Shown: positions 28,100-38,768 of the stretch, one piece after another | How positions within the stretch are numbered: the stretch's first letter is position 1 | Layout: each line of letters starts with the position of its first letter | NCBI RefSeq assembly: GCF_019226825.1 | Contig: NZ_CP076643.1 | Coordinates: 248,001-312,000 of the forward strand | Direction of reading: 5' to 3' | Source: Vibrio ostreae | GTDB lineage: Bacteria; Pseudomonadota; Gammaproteobacteria; Enterobacterales; Vibrionaceae | DNA: 64,000 nucleotides | Program-made: the position numbers and the translations under genes | Notes under the pieces: model-generated | The model's database searches: none | What the model was told of the DNA's origin: nothing | The model's input: only the letters and a program-made list of their open reading frames with translations

Positions 28100-29866
28100 G
28101 TGACTATTCCAGTTCGTGAGTTTGATGCCGTAGTAATCGGCGCAGGTGGTGCTGGCATGCGTGCAGCACTGCAAATTTCAGAGCAAGGTTTGACTTGTGC
28201 TCTGTTGTCAAAAGTGTTTCCAACTCGTTCTCACACGGTATCGGCGCAAGGCGGTATCACAGTGGCACTGGGCAACTCGCACAAAGATAATTGGCAATGG
28301 CACATGTATGACACCGTAAAAGGTTCTGATTACATCGGTGACCAGAACGCTATCGAATACATGTGTAAAAATGGCCCGGAATCGGTAATTGAGCTGGAGA
28401 AAATGGGTCTGCCATTCTCTCGTTTCGAAAATGGCTCGATTTATCAGCGTCCGTTTGGTGGCCAGTCTAAAGAGTTTGGTGGCGAGCAGGCTGCACGTAC
28501 TGCAGCAGCGGCTGACCGTACTGGTCACGCACTGCTACATACTCTTTATCAACAAAACATTAAACATAAAACCACCATTTTCTCAGAATGGTACGCACTG
28601 GATCTGGTGAAAAACCAGGATGGTGCTGTGATGGGTTGTACCGCACTGTGCATGGAAACCGGCGAGATCTGTTACTTCAAAGCGAAGGCAACGGTTCTGG
28701 CAACGGGTGGTGCAGGCCGTATTTACGCATCGACCACTAACGCGCACATTAACACCGGTGATGGTGTTGGTATGGCTCTGCGCGCTGGCGTACCTATGCA
28801 GGATATGGAAATGTGGCAATTCCACCCAACCGGCATTGCCGGCGCCGGCGTGCTGGTGACCGAAGGCTGTCGTGGTGAAGGTGGTTACCTGCTTAATAAA
28901 GACGGCGAACGTTTCATGGAGCGTTACGCACCCAACGCCAAAGACCTGGCTGGTCGTGACGTGGTAGCGCGTTCAATGATGATCGAGATCCGTGAAGGCC
29001 GTGGTTGCGATGGTCCGTGGGGCCCGCACATCAAGCTGAAACTGGATCATTTGGGTAAAGACGTGCTTGAGTCTCGTCTGCCTGGTATCTGTGAATTGTC
29101 ACGTACCTTTGCTCACGTTGATCCGGTGAAAGAACCGATTCCGGTTATCCCGACCTGTCACTATATGATGGGTGGTGTTCCAACGCAGGTTTCCGGTCAG
29201 GCTATCAAGCAAACGGCAGCAGGTCAGGACGTTGAAGTTCAGGGTCTGTTTGCCTGTGGTGAAATTGCTTCTGTATCGGTCCACGGTGCCAACCGTCTGG
29301 GTGGCAACTCGCTGCTTGACCTGGTGGTATTCGGCCGTGCAACCGGCCTGCACCTGGGTGAAACCCTGGCTGCACAGGCTGAGGCTCGTCCGGCAACTGA
29401 GTCAGACATTGAAGCTTCACTGGCGCGTACCATGCGTTGGGAAAACAGCAAGGGCGGCGAAGATCCGGTGCAAATCCGTAAAGACCTGCAACGTTGCATG
29501 CAAAACAGCTTCTCGGTATTCCGTGAAGGTGATGCAATGGCAAACGGCCTGGAAGAGCTGAAAGTGATTCGTGAACGTCTGAAAGATGCTCATCTGGCGG
29601 ACAAGTCACAGGAATTCAACACCCAGCGCGTTGAGTGTCTGGAGCTGGATAACCTGATGGAAACCGCTTTCTCGACTGCGGTTGCAGCGAACTACCGTAC
29701 CGAAAGCCGCGGTGCCCACGCTCGTTTCGACTTCCCTGATCGTGACGATGCAAACTGGCTGTGCCACTCGATTTACAACCCGGAAACTGAGCAGATGAAC
29801 AAGCGTGATGTCAACATGACGCCGGTTCACCGCGAAGCGTTCCCGCCAAAAGTACGTACTTACTAA
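28100..29866 (+). CDS. sdhA: Succinate dehydrogenase flavoprotein subunit
   Basis: 588 aa, GTG start abutting the sdhD stop. FAD-binding [12 protein letters not shown] near residue 15, the covalent FAD site SHTVSAQGG (His), active-site HPTGIAGAG and RDVVARSM segments, and C-terminal [16 protein letters not shown]. It oxidises succinate to fumarate on the cytoplasmic face of the membrane. The conserved [17 protein letters not shown] is present. Confidence 0.97.
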   Translation: MTIPVREFDAVVIGAGGAGMRAALQISEQGLTCALLSKVFPTRSHTVSAQGGITVALGNSHKDNWQWHMYDTVKGSDYIGDQNAIEYMCKNGPESVIELEKMGLPFSRFENGSIYQRPFGGQSKEFGGEQAARTAAAADRTGHALLHTLYQQNIKHKTTIFSEWYALDLVKNQDGAVMGCTALCMETGEICYFKAKATVLATGGAGRIYASTTNAHINTGDGVGMALRAGVPMQDMEMWQFHPTGIAGAGVLVTEGCRGEGGYLLNKDGERFMERYAPNAKDLAGRDVVARSMMIEIREGRGCDGPWGPHIKLKLDHLGKDVLESRLPGICELSRTFAHVDPVKEPIPVIPTCHYMMGGVPTQVSGQAIKQTAAGQDVEVQGLFACGEIASVSVHGANRLGGNSLLDLVVFGRATGLHLGETLAAQAEARPATESDIEASLARTMRWENSKGGEDPVQIRKDLQRCMQNSFSVFREGDAMANGLEELKVIRERLKDAHLADKSQEFNTQRVECLELDNLMETAFSTAVAANYRTESRGAHARFDFPDRDDANWLCHSIYNPETEQMNKRDVNMTPVHREAFPPKVRTY

Positions 29867-29881
29867 GAGGAGGACTGACTG

Positions 29882-30592
29882 ATGAAAATGAACTTCTCTC
29901 TGTACCGCTACAATCCGGATGTCGATAAAAAGCCTTACATGAAAGACTACGTGCTTGAAGTGGAAGAAGGCTCTGACATGATGGTTCTGGATGCGCTGAT
30001 TCTGCTCAAAGAGCAAGACCCGTCGATTGCGTTCCGCCGTTCATGCCGTGAAGGTGTGTGTGGCTCGGACGGTCTTAACATGAATGGTAAAAATGGTCTG
30101 GCGTGTATCACTCCATTGTCGGCGTTAAAAGGCGACAAAATTGTGATTCGTCCGCTGCCAGGTCTGCCGGTAATTCGTGACCTGATCGTTGATATGACTC
30201 AGTTCTACGATAACTACGCCAAAGTGAAACCATTCCTGATTGCTGACGATGCATTACCACCATCGCGTGAGAATCTGCAATCTCCGGAAGATCGCGCACA
30301 TCTTGATGGCTTGTATGAATGTATCATGTGTGCATGTTGTACAACGTCCTGCCCATCATTCTGGTGGAATCCGGACAAATTTATCGGTCCTGCGGGCTTA
30401 CTGGCCGCTTATCGTTGGTTGATCGACAGCCGCGACACCGCGACAGACGAACGCTTATCCAATCTTGATGACGCATTCAGCGTTTTCCGTTGCCACGGCA
30501 TCATGAACTGTGTAAGTGTTTGTCCGAAAGGATTGAATCCGACGAAAGCAATCGGCCATATCAAGTCGATGCTGGTAAACCGTTCGGTTTAG
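29882..30592 (+). CDS. sdhB: Succinate dehydrogenase iron-sulfur subunit
   Basis: 236 aa. Three cluster motifs in order: [2Fe-2S] with CREGVCGSDG, [4Fe-4S] with CIMCACCTTSC, and [3Fe-4S] with CHGIMNCVSVCPKG. It passes electrons from SdhA to the quinone site. ATG at 29882 behind AGAGGAGGACTGACTG. Followed by a GC hairpin at 30603-30627. Confidence 0.97.
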   Translation: MKMNFSLYRYNPDVDKKPYMKDYVLEVEEGSDMMVLDALILLKEQDPSIAFRRSCREGVCGSDGLNMNGKNGLACITPLSALKGDKIVIRPLPGLPVIRDLIVDMTQFYDNYAKVKPFLIADDALPPSRENLQSPEDRAHLDGLYECIMCACCTTSCPSFWWNPDKFIGPAGLLAAYRWLIDSRDTATDERLSNLDDAFSVFRCHGIMNCVSVCPKGLNPTKAIGHIKSMLVNRSV

Positions 30593-30602
30593 ATAAAAAA
30601 TT

Positions 30603-30627
30603 GCAGGCCTGCGGGCCTGCGTTTATT
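30603..30627 (+). terminator. Weak hairpin between sdhB and sucA
   Basis: GCAGGCC / GGCCTGC stem with a 4-nt loop and a poor T tail (GTTTATT). More likely an attenuator or mRNA-stabilising hairpin inside a long sdh-suc transcript than a full stop. Confidence 0.55.
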
Positions 30628-30678
30628 AGCTCGGCGTAGACCGAAGCAAACGTGAAAACTACTGGTTAAGGGAAAATA

Positions 30679-33489
30679 ATGCACAACGGCGTGATGAAGG
30701 CATGGCTCGAGTCTTCACACTTGGCTGGCGCCAATGCAACTTACGTAGAGGACCTCTACGAACTGTATCTAAGTGATCCCGATCTGGTCAGTGAGGAGTG
30801 GAAACGTGTTTTTGAAGGGCTGCCTGCGCAACCCGACAATGTGGCAGAACAGCCACATTCACGTGTCCGTGACTACTTCAGACGACTCGCTCAAGAAACA
30901 AAGCATTACAGTGTCCAAGTTAGTGATCCTGAAGTCGATGCAAAACAAGTAAAAGTCCTACAGCTGATTAACGCATACCGCTTTCGCGGACACGAAGCAG
31001 CCCAATTGGACCCTCTCGGATTGTGGAAACGCCCTCCTGTGGCGGAATTAGACCCCTCTTTCCACAGCCTGACTGCCGAAGATATGGAAGAAACTTTCAA
31101 CGTAGGTTCATTTGCGGTTGGCAAAGAAACCATGCGTCTGAAAGACATCTATCAATCTCTCAACAACATCTATTGTGGCTCGGTTGGTGCAGAATACATG
31201 CACATGACAGACACAGAGCAAAAACGTTGGATTCAGCAACGTCTTGAGCCTGTGGTCGGACAGCCGTCGTTCACTCTGGATGAAAAGCAAACTTTCCTGG
31301 AAGAATTAACCGCAGCTGAAGGTCTGGAACGCTATCTGGGGGCAAAATTCCCGGGTGCAAAGCGTTTCTCACTGGAAGGTGGCGACGCGATGATTCCAAT
31401 GACCAAAGAACTGATTCGTCATGCGGGTAAAACCGGTATGCGTGAAGTGGTCATCGGGATGGCGCACCGTGGCCGTCTGAATATGCTGGTCAACGTTCTG
31501 GGTAAGAAACCGCAGGATCTGTTCGATGAGTTTGCAGGTAAGCATGACGAAACCTGGGGTACCGGTGATGTGAAATATCACCAGGGTTTCTCGGCTGACT
31601 TTGCAACGCCTGGTGGTGATGTGCATTTAGCACTAGCATTCAACCCATCACACCTGGAAATCGTCAACCCTGTGGTTATGGGCTCGGTACGCGCTCGTCA
31701 GGATCGTCTCGGCGATGATGACGGTAGCAAAGTTCTGCCAATTACCATCCACGGTGACTCTGCTGTTGCCGGTCAGGGTGTCGTGGCTGAAACCTTCAAC
31801 ATGTCTCTGGCGCGCGGTTACTGCGTGGGCGGTACGGTTCGCATCGTGGTGAATAATCAGGTCGGCTTTACTACCTCCAACCCTCGTGATACTCGCTCGA
31901 CCATGTACTGTACTGACATTGCGAAGATGGTTCAGGCGCCGATTTTCCACGTTAACTCGGATGATCCGGAAGCGGTTGCTTTCGTTACCCGTCTGGCGCT
32001 GGATTATCGTAATGAGTTCAAACGCGACGTAGTGATTGACCTGGTATGTTACCGCCGGCATGGTCACAATGAAGCGGATGAGCCAAATGCGACTCAGCCT
32101 CTGATGTATCAGAAAATCAAAAAGCATCCGACACCTCGTAAGCTGTACGCGGATGTGCTGATTGACCGTAAAGAAAGTGATATCGAAACCGCGACTCAGC
32201 TGGTGAATGAATATCGCGATGCTCTGGACCGCGGCGAAGTCGTAGTGAAAGAGTGGCGTCCGATGACGATGCACTCGGTTGACTGGTCACCATACCTGGG
32301 CCATGAGTGGAATGAAGAGTGGGCCAACAAATACCCGCTTGAGCGTCTGCAAGAACTGGGTCAGCGTGTTTGTCAGTATCCTGAAAGCCACAAGCTGCAA
32401 AGCCGGGTAGATAAAATCTACAACGACCGTCGCGCGATGCTTTCCGGCGAAAAAATGCTCGACTGGGGTATGGCGGAAACACTGGCTTACGCCACTTTGG
32501 TGGATGACAGCAAACGTATCCGTCTCTCAGGTCAGGATTCCGGTCGTGGAACCTTTTTCCACCGTCATTCAGTTCTGCACAACCAGGGCGATGCCAGCAC
32601 TTACATTCCGCTGAGCAACATTCATGACAACCAGGGTCCGTTCGAAGTGATTGACTCGGTTCTGTCAGAAGAGGCAGTACTGGCGTTCGAATATGGTTAT
32701 GCCACAGCAGAACCCGGCGGCCTGACTATCTGGGAAGCGCAGTTTGGTGACTTTGCCAACGGAGCTCAGGTGGTGGTGGACCAGTTCATCTCTTCCGGTG
32801 AGCAGAAGTGGGGACGCTTGTGCGGCCTGACTATGCTACTGCCACACGGTTATGAAGGTCAGGGCCCAGAGCACTCCTCTGCTCGCCTTGAGCGTTACTT
32901 GCAGTTGTGTGCTGAGCAGAATATGCAGGTTGTTGTACCGTCGACTCCGGCTCAGGTTTACCACATGCTGCGTCGTCAGGTGGTGCGTAAGATGCGTCGT
33001 CCGCTGATCGTGATGTCACCGAAATCGCTGCTGCGTCATCCGCTGTGTGTTTCCAGCATGGAAGAGCTGGCTGAGGGGGCATTCCAGGCCGCAATTCCGG
33101 AAATCGACACGCTGGACCCTGCCAAGGTGAAACGCGTGGTGTTCTGTTCAGGTAAAGTTTACTACGACCTGCTGGAACAGCGCCGCAGTAACGAGCAGGA
33201 AGACGTCGCGATTGTACGTATCGAACAGCTGTACCCATTCCCGATTGAAGAAGTACAGGCTGCTATCGCCCCGTACACCAATGTGGTGGACTATGTTTGG
33301 TGTCAGGAAGAGCCGCAAAACCAAGGCGCCTGGTACTCTAGCCAGCACAACTTCCGCGCAGCCATCCCAGCTGGTGCGGATCTGAAATATGCAGGCCGTC
33401 CTGCTTCTGCTTCACCAGCAGTAGGTTACATGTCGGTACACTTGAAACAACAAAAAGCGTTGGTTGAAGACGCTCTGACCCTAGCTTAA
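30679..33489 (+). CDS. sucA: 2-oxoglutarate dehydrogenase E1 component
   Basis: 936 aa, thiamine-diphosphate dependent. N-terminal SucB-binding segment (about 1-40), then the active-site MAHRGRLNMLVNVLGK, NNQVGFTT and CYRRHGHNEADEP segments, and the C-terminal transketolase-like domain with VLHNQGDASTYIPL. It decarboxylates 2-oxoglutarate and transfers succinyl to SucB. ATG at 30679 behind AAGGGAAAATA. Length is normal. Confidence 0.97.
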   Translation: MHNGVMKAWLESSHLAGANATYVEDLYELYLSDPDLVSEEWKRVFEGLPAQPDNVAEQPHSRVRDYFRRLAQETKHYSVQVSDPEVDAKQVKVLQLINAYRFRGHEAAQLDPLGLWKRPPVAELDPSFHSLTAEDMEETFNVGSFAVGKETMRLKDIYQSLNNIYCGSVGAEYMHMTDTEQKRWIQQRLEPVVGQPSFTLDEKQTFLEELTAAEGLERYLGAKFPGAKRFSLEGGDAMIPMTKELIRHAGKTGMREVVIGMAHRGRLNMLVNVLGKKPQDLFDEFAGKHDETWGTGDVKYHQGFSADFATPGGDVHLALAFNPSHLEIVNPVVMGSVRARQDRLGDDDGSKVLPITIHGDSAVAGQGVVAETFNMSLARGYCVGGTVRIVVNNQVGFTTSNPRDTRSTMYCTDIAKMVQAPIFHVNSDDPEAVAFVTRLALDYRNEFKRDVVIDLVCYRRHGHNEADEPNATQPLMYQKIKKHPTPRKLYADVLIDRKESDIETATQLVNEYRDALDRGEVVVKEWRPMTMHSVDWSPYLGHEWNEEWANKYPLERLQELGQRVCQYPESHKLQSRVDKIYNDRRAMLSGEKMLDWGMAETLAYATLVDDSKRIRLSGQDSGRGTFFHRHSVLHNQGDASTYIPLSNIHDNQGPFEVIDSVLSEEAVLAFEYGYATAEPGGLTIWEAQFGDFANGAQVVVDQFISSGEQKWGRLCGLTMLLPHGYEGQGPEHSSARLERYLQLCAEQNMQVVVPSTPAQVYHMLRRQVVRKMRRPLIVMSPKSLLRHPLCVSSMEELAEGAFQAAIPEIDTLDPAKVKRVVFCSGKVYYDLLEQRRSNEQEDVAIVRIEQLYPFPIEEVQAAIAPYTNVVDYVWCQEEPQNQGAWYSSQHNFRAAIPAGADLKYAGRPASASPAVGYMSVHLKQQKALVEDALTLA

Positions 33490-33519
33490 GAACTAGAACT
33501 AAAAAAGGAAGACATAGAT

Positions 33520-34728
33520 ATGACAGTTGAAATTCTGGTTCCAGATTTACCTGAATCAGTAGCAGACGCAACCGTTGCGACATGGCACAAACAACCAGGT
33601 GACGCCGTTGCACGCGATGAAGTGATTGTAGAAATTGAAACCGACAAAGTAGTACTGGAAGTTCCGGCTCCTGAAGATGGCGTGCTGGAAGCTATTCTGG
33701 AAGAGGAAGGCTCGACCGTACTGTCTAAGCAACTGCTGGCTCGCATCAAAAAAGGCGCGGTTGCCGGTGAGCCGACTAAGGACACCACCAGTGCAAGCGA
33801 ATCTTCACCAGACAAACGCCATAAAGCGACACTGACGGAAGAGAGCAACGATGCACTGAGCCCGGCGGTTCGTCGTCTGCTGGCTGAACATAACCTGGAA
33901 GCCTCTCAGGTGAAAGGTACGGGTGTTGGCGGTCGCATCACTCGTGAAGACATCGAAGCCTTCCTGGCTGCTGATAAGAAAGCGCCTCAGGCAGCACAAG
34001 AAGCACCTGTTCAGGCTCCGGTTGCAGCACGCAGTGAAAAACGCGTTCCAATGACCCGCCTGCGTAAGCGTGTGGCTGAGCGTCTGCTGGAAGCGAAAAA
34101 CAGCACTGCTATGCTGACCACGTTTAACGAAGTCAACATGAAACCTATCATGGATCTGCGTAAGCAGTACCAGGATGTGTTTGAGAAGAAACACGGCATC
34201 CGTCTGGGCTTCATGTCTTTCTACGTTAAAGCGGTGACCGAAGCGCTGAAACGTTTCCCTGAAGTGAATGCGTCAATCGACGGCGACGAGATTGTTTACC
34301 ACAATTTCTTCGATATCAGCATCGCGGTTTCTACGCCACGTGGTCTGGTGACTCCGGTACTGAAAGACTCAGATACACTGGGCATGGCTCAGATCGAAAA
34401 AGGTATCAAAGAGCTGGCAGTGAAAGGTCGTGACGGCAAACTGACGGTTGACGAACTGACTGGCGGTAACTTCACTATCACTAACGGTGGTGTGTTTGGT
34501 TCCCTGATGTCAACGCCAATCATCAACCCGCCACAAGCGGCTATTCTGGGTATGCACAAAATCCAGGACCGTGCCATGGTTGTCGACGGCAAGATTGAAA
34601 TCCTGCCAATGATGTATCTGGCGCTGTCTTACGACCACCGTTTAATCGACGGTCGTGAGTCAGTTGGCTTCCTGGTAACCATCAAAGAGTTGCTGGAAGA
34701 CCCAACACGTCTGCTGTTAGACGTTTAA
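33520..34728 (+). CDS. sucB: Dihydrolipoyl succinyltransferase (E2)
   Basis: 402 aa. Lipoyl domain at residues 1-80 with the lipoylated Lys in [17 protein letters not shown], the peripheral-subunit binding domain around 112-150 ([20 protein letters not shown]), and the catalytic domain with [11 protein letters not shown]. It forms the core of the 2-oxoglutarate dehydrogenase complex. Behind AAAAGGAAGACATAGAT. Confidence 0.97.
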   Translation: MTVEILVPDLPESVADATVATWHKQPGDAVARDEVIVEIETDKVVLEVPAPEDGVLEAILEEEGSTVLSKQLLARIKKGAVAGEPTKDTTSASESSPDKRHKATLTEESNDALSPAVRRLLAEHNLEASQVKGTGVGGRITREDIEAFLAADKKAPQAAQEAPVQAPVAARSEKRVPMTRLRKRVAERLLEAKNSTAMLTTFNEVNMKPIMDLRKQYQDVFEKKHGIRLGFMSFYVKAVTEALKRFPEVNASIDGDEIVYHNFFDISIAVSTPRGLVTPVLKDSDTLGMAQIEKGIKELAVKGRDGKLTVDELTGGNFTITNGGVFGSLMSTPIINPPQAAILGMHKIQDRAMVVDGKIEILPMMYLALSYDHRLIDGRESVGFLVTIKELLEDPTRLLLDV

Positions 34729-34736
34729 TATCGCTG

Positions 34737-34769
34737 AAACGTCTAGTTATCGCCGATAGCTAGACGTTT
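34737..34769 (+). other. Long hairpin between sucB and sucC
   Basis: AAACGTCTAGTTATCG pairs with CGATAGCTAGACGTTT over 16 positions (one G-T pair) around a single central C. There is no T run after it. It lies 8 bp after the sucB stop, with a further 154 bp before sucC. It may set the relative stability or readthrough of sucAB and sucCD. Confidence 0.7.
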
Positions 34770-34923
34770 GATTGCGGCTAAGGCTAGACTGCTCAACGTC
34801 CGGCCTTCATATGAACTGTCTTGCGCAGTTGATTTGAGAAGACCCTACAGACGCGCGACAGTAACTGTGAACGCGTCATGGAAATTATAAGTCCCTTAAG
34901 GGAAGAACAAACGGAATAGATCA

Positions 34924-36090
34924 ATGAATTTGCATGAATACCAAGCCAAACAGCTGTTTGCAGAATTCGGATTGCCTGTGCCAGAAGGCTATGCATGTGA
35001 TACGCCACAGGAAGCTTTTGAAGCGGCTGGCCGTATTTCGACGGCAAAAAAAGTAGTTAAATGTCAGGTTCACGCAGGTGGCCGCGGTAAAGCGGGCGGC
35101 GTAGAACTGCACGACACCAAAGAAGGTGTCAAAGAATTCGCACAGAAATGGCTGGGTAAAAACCTGGTCACTTACCAGACAGATGCGAATGGTCAGCCAG
35201 TGACTAAGATCCTGGTAGAAGAAGCGTCAAACATCGCTAATGAACTGTACCTGGGTGCCGTTGTTGACCGTTCGACCCGTCGTATCGTTTTCATGGCATC
35301 GACTGAAGGTGGCGTGGAAATCGAGAAAGTTGCGGAAGAGACTCCGGAACTGATTCACAAAGCAGCGATTGATCCATTGGTTGGCCCTCAGGCATACCAA
35401 GGCCGCGAACTGGCATTCAAACTGGGCCTGCAAGGCGATCAGATCAAACAGTTCGTTAAAATCTTCATGGGTCTGGGCCAGATGTTCGCTCAGTACGACT
35501 TGGCTCTGCTGGAGATCAACCCTCTGGTTCTGACCGGTGAAGGCAACCTGCTGTGTCTGGATGGTAAGATCAACATCGACTCTAACGCTCTGTACCGTCA
35601 GCCAAAACTGCGTGAAATGCACGATCCTTCACAAGAAGATGCCCGTGAAGCGCACGCAGCGCAATGGGAACTGAACTATGTTGCTCTGGATGGTAACGTA
35701 GGTTGTATGGTAAACGGTGCTGGCCTGGCAATGGGTACCATGGACATCGTGAACCTGCACGGCGGCAAACCGGCTAACTTCCTGGATGTCGGCGGCGGTG
35801 CTACTAAAGAACGCGTTGCAGAAGCGTTCAAGATTATCCTGTCTGATGACAACGTAAAAGCCGTACTGGTTAACATCTTCGGCGGTATCGTGCGTTGTGA
35901 CATGATCGCTGAAGGCATCATCGGTGCTGTGAAAGAAGTCGGCGTAACTGTGCCGGTTGTCGTTCGCCTTGAAGGCACTAACGCGGACCTGGGCCGCGAA
36001 GTACTGGCTAAGTCAGGTCTGGATATCATTGCAGCTGAGTCGCTTACTGACGCAGCGCAGAAAGTTGTTGCTGCAGCGGAGGGCAAATAA
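34924..36090 (+). CDS. sucC: Succinyl-CoA synthetase beta subunit
   Basis: 388 aa. N-terminal ATP-grasp domain ([28 protein letters not shown]) and C-terminal CoA-ligase domain with [11 protein letters not shown] and [10 protein letters not shown]. It makes ATP or GTP, CoA and succinate from succinyl-CoA together with SucD. The stop overlaps the sucD start by 1 bp. Confidence 0.97.
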   Translation: MNLHEYQAKQLFAEFGLPVPEGYACDTPQEAFEAAGRISTAKKVVKCQVHAGGRGKAGGVELHDTKEGVKEFAQKWLGKNLVTYQTDANGQPVTKILVEEASNIANELYLGAVVDRSTRRIVFMASTEGGVEIEKVAEETPELIHKAAIDPLVGPQAYQGRELAFKLGLQGDQIKQFVKIFMGLGQMFAQYDLALLEINPLVLTGEGNLLCLDGKINIDSNALYRQPKLREMHDPSQEDAREAHAAQWELNYVALDGNVGCMVNGAGLAMGTMDIVNLHGGKPANFLDVGGGATKERVAEAFKIILSDDNVKAVLVNIFGGIVRCDMIAEGIIGAVKEVGVTVPVVVRLEGTNADLGREVLAKSGLDIIAAESLTDAAQKVVAAAEGK

Positions 36091-36962
36091 TGTCTGTATT
36101 AATTAACAAAGACACCAAAGTAATCTGTCAGGGTTTTACCGGCGGACAAGGTACCTTCCACTCAGAGCAGGCGATCGCTTACGGTACACAAATGGTGGGT
36201 GGTGTTTCTCCGGGCAAAGGCGGTCAAACACATCTGGGTCTGCCAGTGTTTAACACCGTACGTGAAGCAGTAGAAGCCACAGGTGCAACGGCAACCGTTA
36301 TCTACGTACCAGCGCCTTTCTGTAAAGATGCGATTCTGGAAGCGATTGATGCGGGTATCCAGCTTATCGTCACTATCACTGAAGGTATCCCGACAACGGA
36401 TATGATTGACGTGAAAGTGAAACTGGAAGAAACCGGCGTACGTATGATCGGCCCTAACTGTCCGGGTGTTATTACTCCGGATGAGTGTAAGATTGGTATC
36501 ATGCCTGGTCACATTCACCGTAAAGGTAAAGTCGGCATCGTATCTCGTTCAGGTACGCTGACTTATGAAGCAGTAAAACAGACGACTGATGAAGGCTTCG
36601 GTCAGTCTACCTGTGTTGGTATCGGTGGCGACCCAATTCCGGGTTCTAACTTCATCGATATTCTGAAACTGTTCCAGGAAGATCCGGAAACCGAGGCGAT
36701 TGTTATGATCGGCGAAATCGGTGGTACTGCGGAAGAAGAAGCGGCAGCGTTCATCAAAGAGAACGTAACCAAACCGGTTGTTTCTTACATCGCGGGTGTT
36801 ACTGCTCCTCCGGGCAAGCGCATGGGCCACGCTGGTGCAATCATCTCTGGTGGTAAAGGTACGGCAGACGAGAAGTTTGCGGCACTGGAATCAGCAGGCG
36901 TGAAAACAGTGAAAAGCCTGGCAGATATCGGTTCAGCACTGCGTGAAGTGACTGGCTGGTAA
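36090..36962 (+). CDS. sucD: Succinyl-CoA synthetase alpha subunit
   Basis: 290 aa. CoA-binding N-terminal Rossmann domain ([14 protein letters not shown]) and the phospho-His active site in [18 protein letters not shown] (about residue 247). Typical length. Last gene of the sdhCDAB-sucABCD cluster; its short 3' UTR carries two stacked hairpins. Confidence 0.97.
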   Translation: MSVLINKDTKVICQGFTGGQGTFHSEQAIAYGTQMVGGVSPGKGGQTHLGLPVFNTVREAVEATGATATVIYVPAPFCKDAILEAIDAGIQLIVTITEGIPTTDMIDVKVKLEETGVRMIGPNCPGVITPDECKIGIMPGHIHRKGKVGIVSRSGTLTYEAVKQTTDEGFGQSTCVGIGGDPIPGSNFIDILKLFQEDPETEAIVMIGEIGGTAEEEAAAFIKENVTKPVVSYIAGVTAPPGKRMGHAGAIISGGKGTADEKFAALESAGVKTVKSLADIGSALREVTGW

Positions 36963-37007
36963 TTCGCTGGCGAATTGAGAAAAACCCGGGTTTTCCCGGG
37001 TTTTTTT
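36961..37007 (+). terminator. Double hairpin and terminator after sucD
   Basis: A first perfect hairpin AATTCGC-TG-GCGAATT (36961-36976) begins in the stop codon. The terminator AAACCCGGG / CCCGGGTTTTTTT follows at 36982-37007. Confidence 0.9.
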
Positions 37008-37119
37008 ATGGCTGACAGTTTTTTTATTGCTGACAATGTTGATTGCGACTATCTGTTCTCTCAGTCTGTCCGCATTGCTGGTCGAGCAACTCATCGCTTT
37101 TTGACATGTAAACCATTCA

Positions 37120-37902
37120 TCAGGTGCGCTTGAAGAAATGGCTTAGAATGAACATGGTGGTGGCGCTGACCACGACAGACGGGCCTGCCGGCGTATCGAA
37201 ATGCCATGACAGTGACAGGCCGGATAGCACGCAAATCATACCAATGGCTGACGCCATAGCGGCCATTTGTTCCGGCGTTTTGGCAATGCGGCGCGCCGTG
37301 GCGGCCGGAATAATCATTAACGATGTCATGATCAGGGCACCGACAAACTTCATACCGACCGCAATCACCAGACCAATCAGCAGCATCAGAATCAGTTGCA
37401 TCAAGTCGGTATTAGTCCCTTCCACCGACGCCAGTTCTTCGTTGATACTGCTCGAAAGCAGAGGACGCCAGAATACACATACCGCAATGCCGACCGCAAT
37501 CACGCCACTCCAGATGAAGATCAAATCAGACGGACTGACCGCGAGCAGGTCACCAAACAGGTAACTCATCAAATCGATGCGGACATTATCCAGGAAGCTG
37601 ACGGCAATCAGACCGAGCGATAACGCACTGTGAGCGAGGATGCCGAGCAGGGTATCGGTGGCAATCAGCTTCTGCTTTTGCATCGCCACCAGAATCACAG
37701 CCAGACCAAGACAGCACACCAGCAGCGCGAGGTAAAGGTTGATGTCGAGCAGAAAGCCCAGCGCCAGTCCTAGCAGGGAAGAGTGGGCCAGCGTGTCGCC
37801 AAAATAAGCCATACGCCGCCAGACGATAAAAGAGCCAAGTGGGCCGGCGATCAGTGCAATACCAATCCCGGCGATAATCGAAGGTAACAGAAATTCAATC
37901 AT
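37120..37902 (-). CDS. znuB: Zinc ABC transporter permease ZnuB
   Basis: 260 aa from [17 protein letters not shown] (ATG 37900-37902); the longer open frame upstream lies inside znuC. About eight membrane helices and the ABC-3 family segments [15 protein letters not shown] and [12 protein letters not shown]. It overlaps the end of znuC by 8 bp. It moves zinc delivered by periplasmic ZnuA into the cytoplasm. Confidence 0.94.
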   Translation of the reverse strand: MIEFLLPSIIAGIGIALIAGPLGSFIVWRRMAYFGDTLAHSSLLGLALGFLLDINLYLALLVCCLGLAVILVAMQKQKLIATDTLLGILAHSALSLGLIAVSFLDNVRIDLMSYLFGDLLAVSPSDLIFIWSGVIAVGIAVCVFWRPLLSSSINEELASVEGTNTDLMQLILMLLIGLVIAVGMKFVGALIMTSLMIIPAATARRIAKTPEQMAAMASAIGMICVLSGLSLSWHFDTPAGPSVVVSATTMFILSHFFKRT

Positions 37903-38683
37903 GTTGGTGGTGACCATGTGAATGGTGGGAACAATCCTGAGCATCGCCTTTGACTGGCTGGCCCGCTAAATCATGGTGATGGTGTTCGTGATCGTGATGG
38001 TAAAACGCCAGCGCTTCACGGCTGGGTTGTCCGAAGAGGGCAATGTAATTCGGATGCTGGGTAATCGCGGCCGGTGTGCCTGAGCAACAGATGTGATGAT
38101 GCAGACAGATAACGTTATCGGTTTTCGCCATCACCAGATGCAGATCATGGGAAACCATAAATACACTGCAGCCAAAACGCTGGCGAATGGTGTCAATCAG
38201 ATCGTACAGATCTATCTGCCCCTGGACATCAACTCCTTGCGCCGGTTCATCCAGTACCAGCAGATCCGGACGACGCAACAGGGCTCGTGCAATCAGAATA
38301 CGCTGGCTTTCACCGCCGGACAGCTTGTGCATGTCATTGAGCAGCAAATGCTCGGCGCCAACCAGACGCAAAGCCTCGATCAGTTCTTGTTTACTGTATT
38401 TACCCGCCAGTTGCAGAAAACGTTTTACGGTTAACGGCAGGGTATCGTTGAGTTTCAGTTTTTGCGGCACGTAACCGATACGCAGGTTTTTGGCGCGCTT
38501 GAGCTGACCTGAATCCGGCGCATGCAGACCGAGCAGCACCCGCACCAGGGTTGACTTGCCTGCACCGTTGGGACCAATCAGCGTAGTGATCTTACCGCGA
38601 GTAAGGGTGAGGCTGACATTATCCAGGACCTGGCGTTGGTTAAAAGCAACGCGAATGTCTTGTAATTCAATAAGCGGTGACAT
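37895..38683 (-). CDS. znuC: Zinc ABC transporter ATPase ZnuC with a His-rich tail
   Basis: 262 aa from [12 protein letters not shown] (ATG 38681-38683). An ATG at 38698 is in frame but would leave almost no leader after the Zur site. Walker [10 protein letters not shown], signature [16 protein letters not shown], Walker [12 protein letters not shown] and the switch His in [10 protein letters not shown] are all present. The last 35 residues are packed with histidines ([20 protein letters not shown]), longer than the His tail I recall in E. coli ZnuC, and may bind zinc in the cytoplasm. Confidence 0.93.
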   Translation of the reverse strand: MSPLIELQDIRVAFNQRQVLDNVSLTLTRGKITTLIGPNGAGKSTLVRVLLGLHAPDSGQLKRAKNLRIGYVPQKLKLNDTLPLTVKRFLQLAGKYSKQELIEALRLVGAEHLLLNDMHKLSGGESQRILIARALLRRPDLLVLDEPAQGVDVQGQIDLYDLIDTIRQRFGCSVFMVSHDLHLVMAKTDNVICLHHHICCSGTPAAITQHPNYIALFGQPSREALAFYHHDHEHHHHDLAGQPVKGDAQDCSHHSHGHHQHD

Positions 38684-38710
38684 GGAAGAGGAACTCATTT
38701 GCAAAGTGGT

Positions 38711-38729
38711 GATGTTATAATGTAACATC
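38711..38729. promoter_or_regulatory. Zur box between znuC and znuA
   Basis: GATGTTATAATGTAACATC, a near-perfect palindrome matching the core of the gammaproteobacterial Zur operator (ATGTTATANTATAACAT). It sits between divergent znuCB and znuA, so one site can shut both with zinc-bound Zur. Confidence 0.85.
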
Positions 38730-38768
38730 CATAAACTAATAACGCTATCGCTCGGAGACAACATCCTC

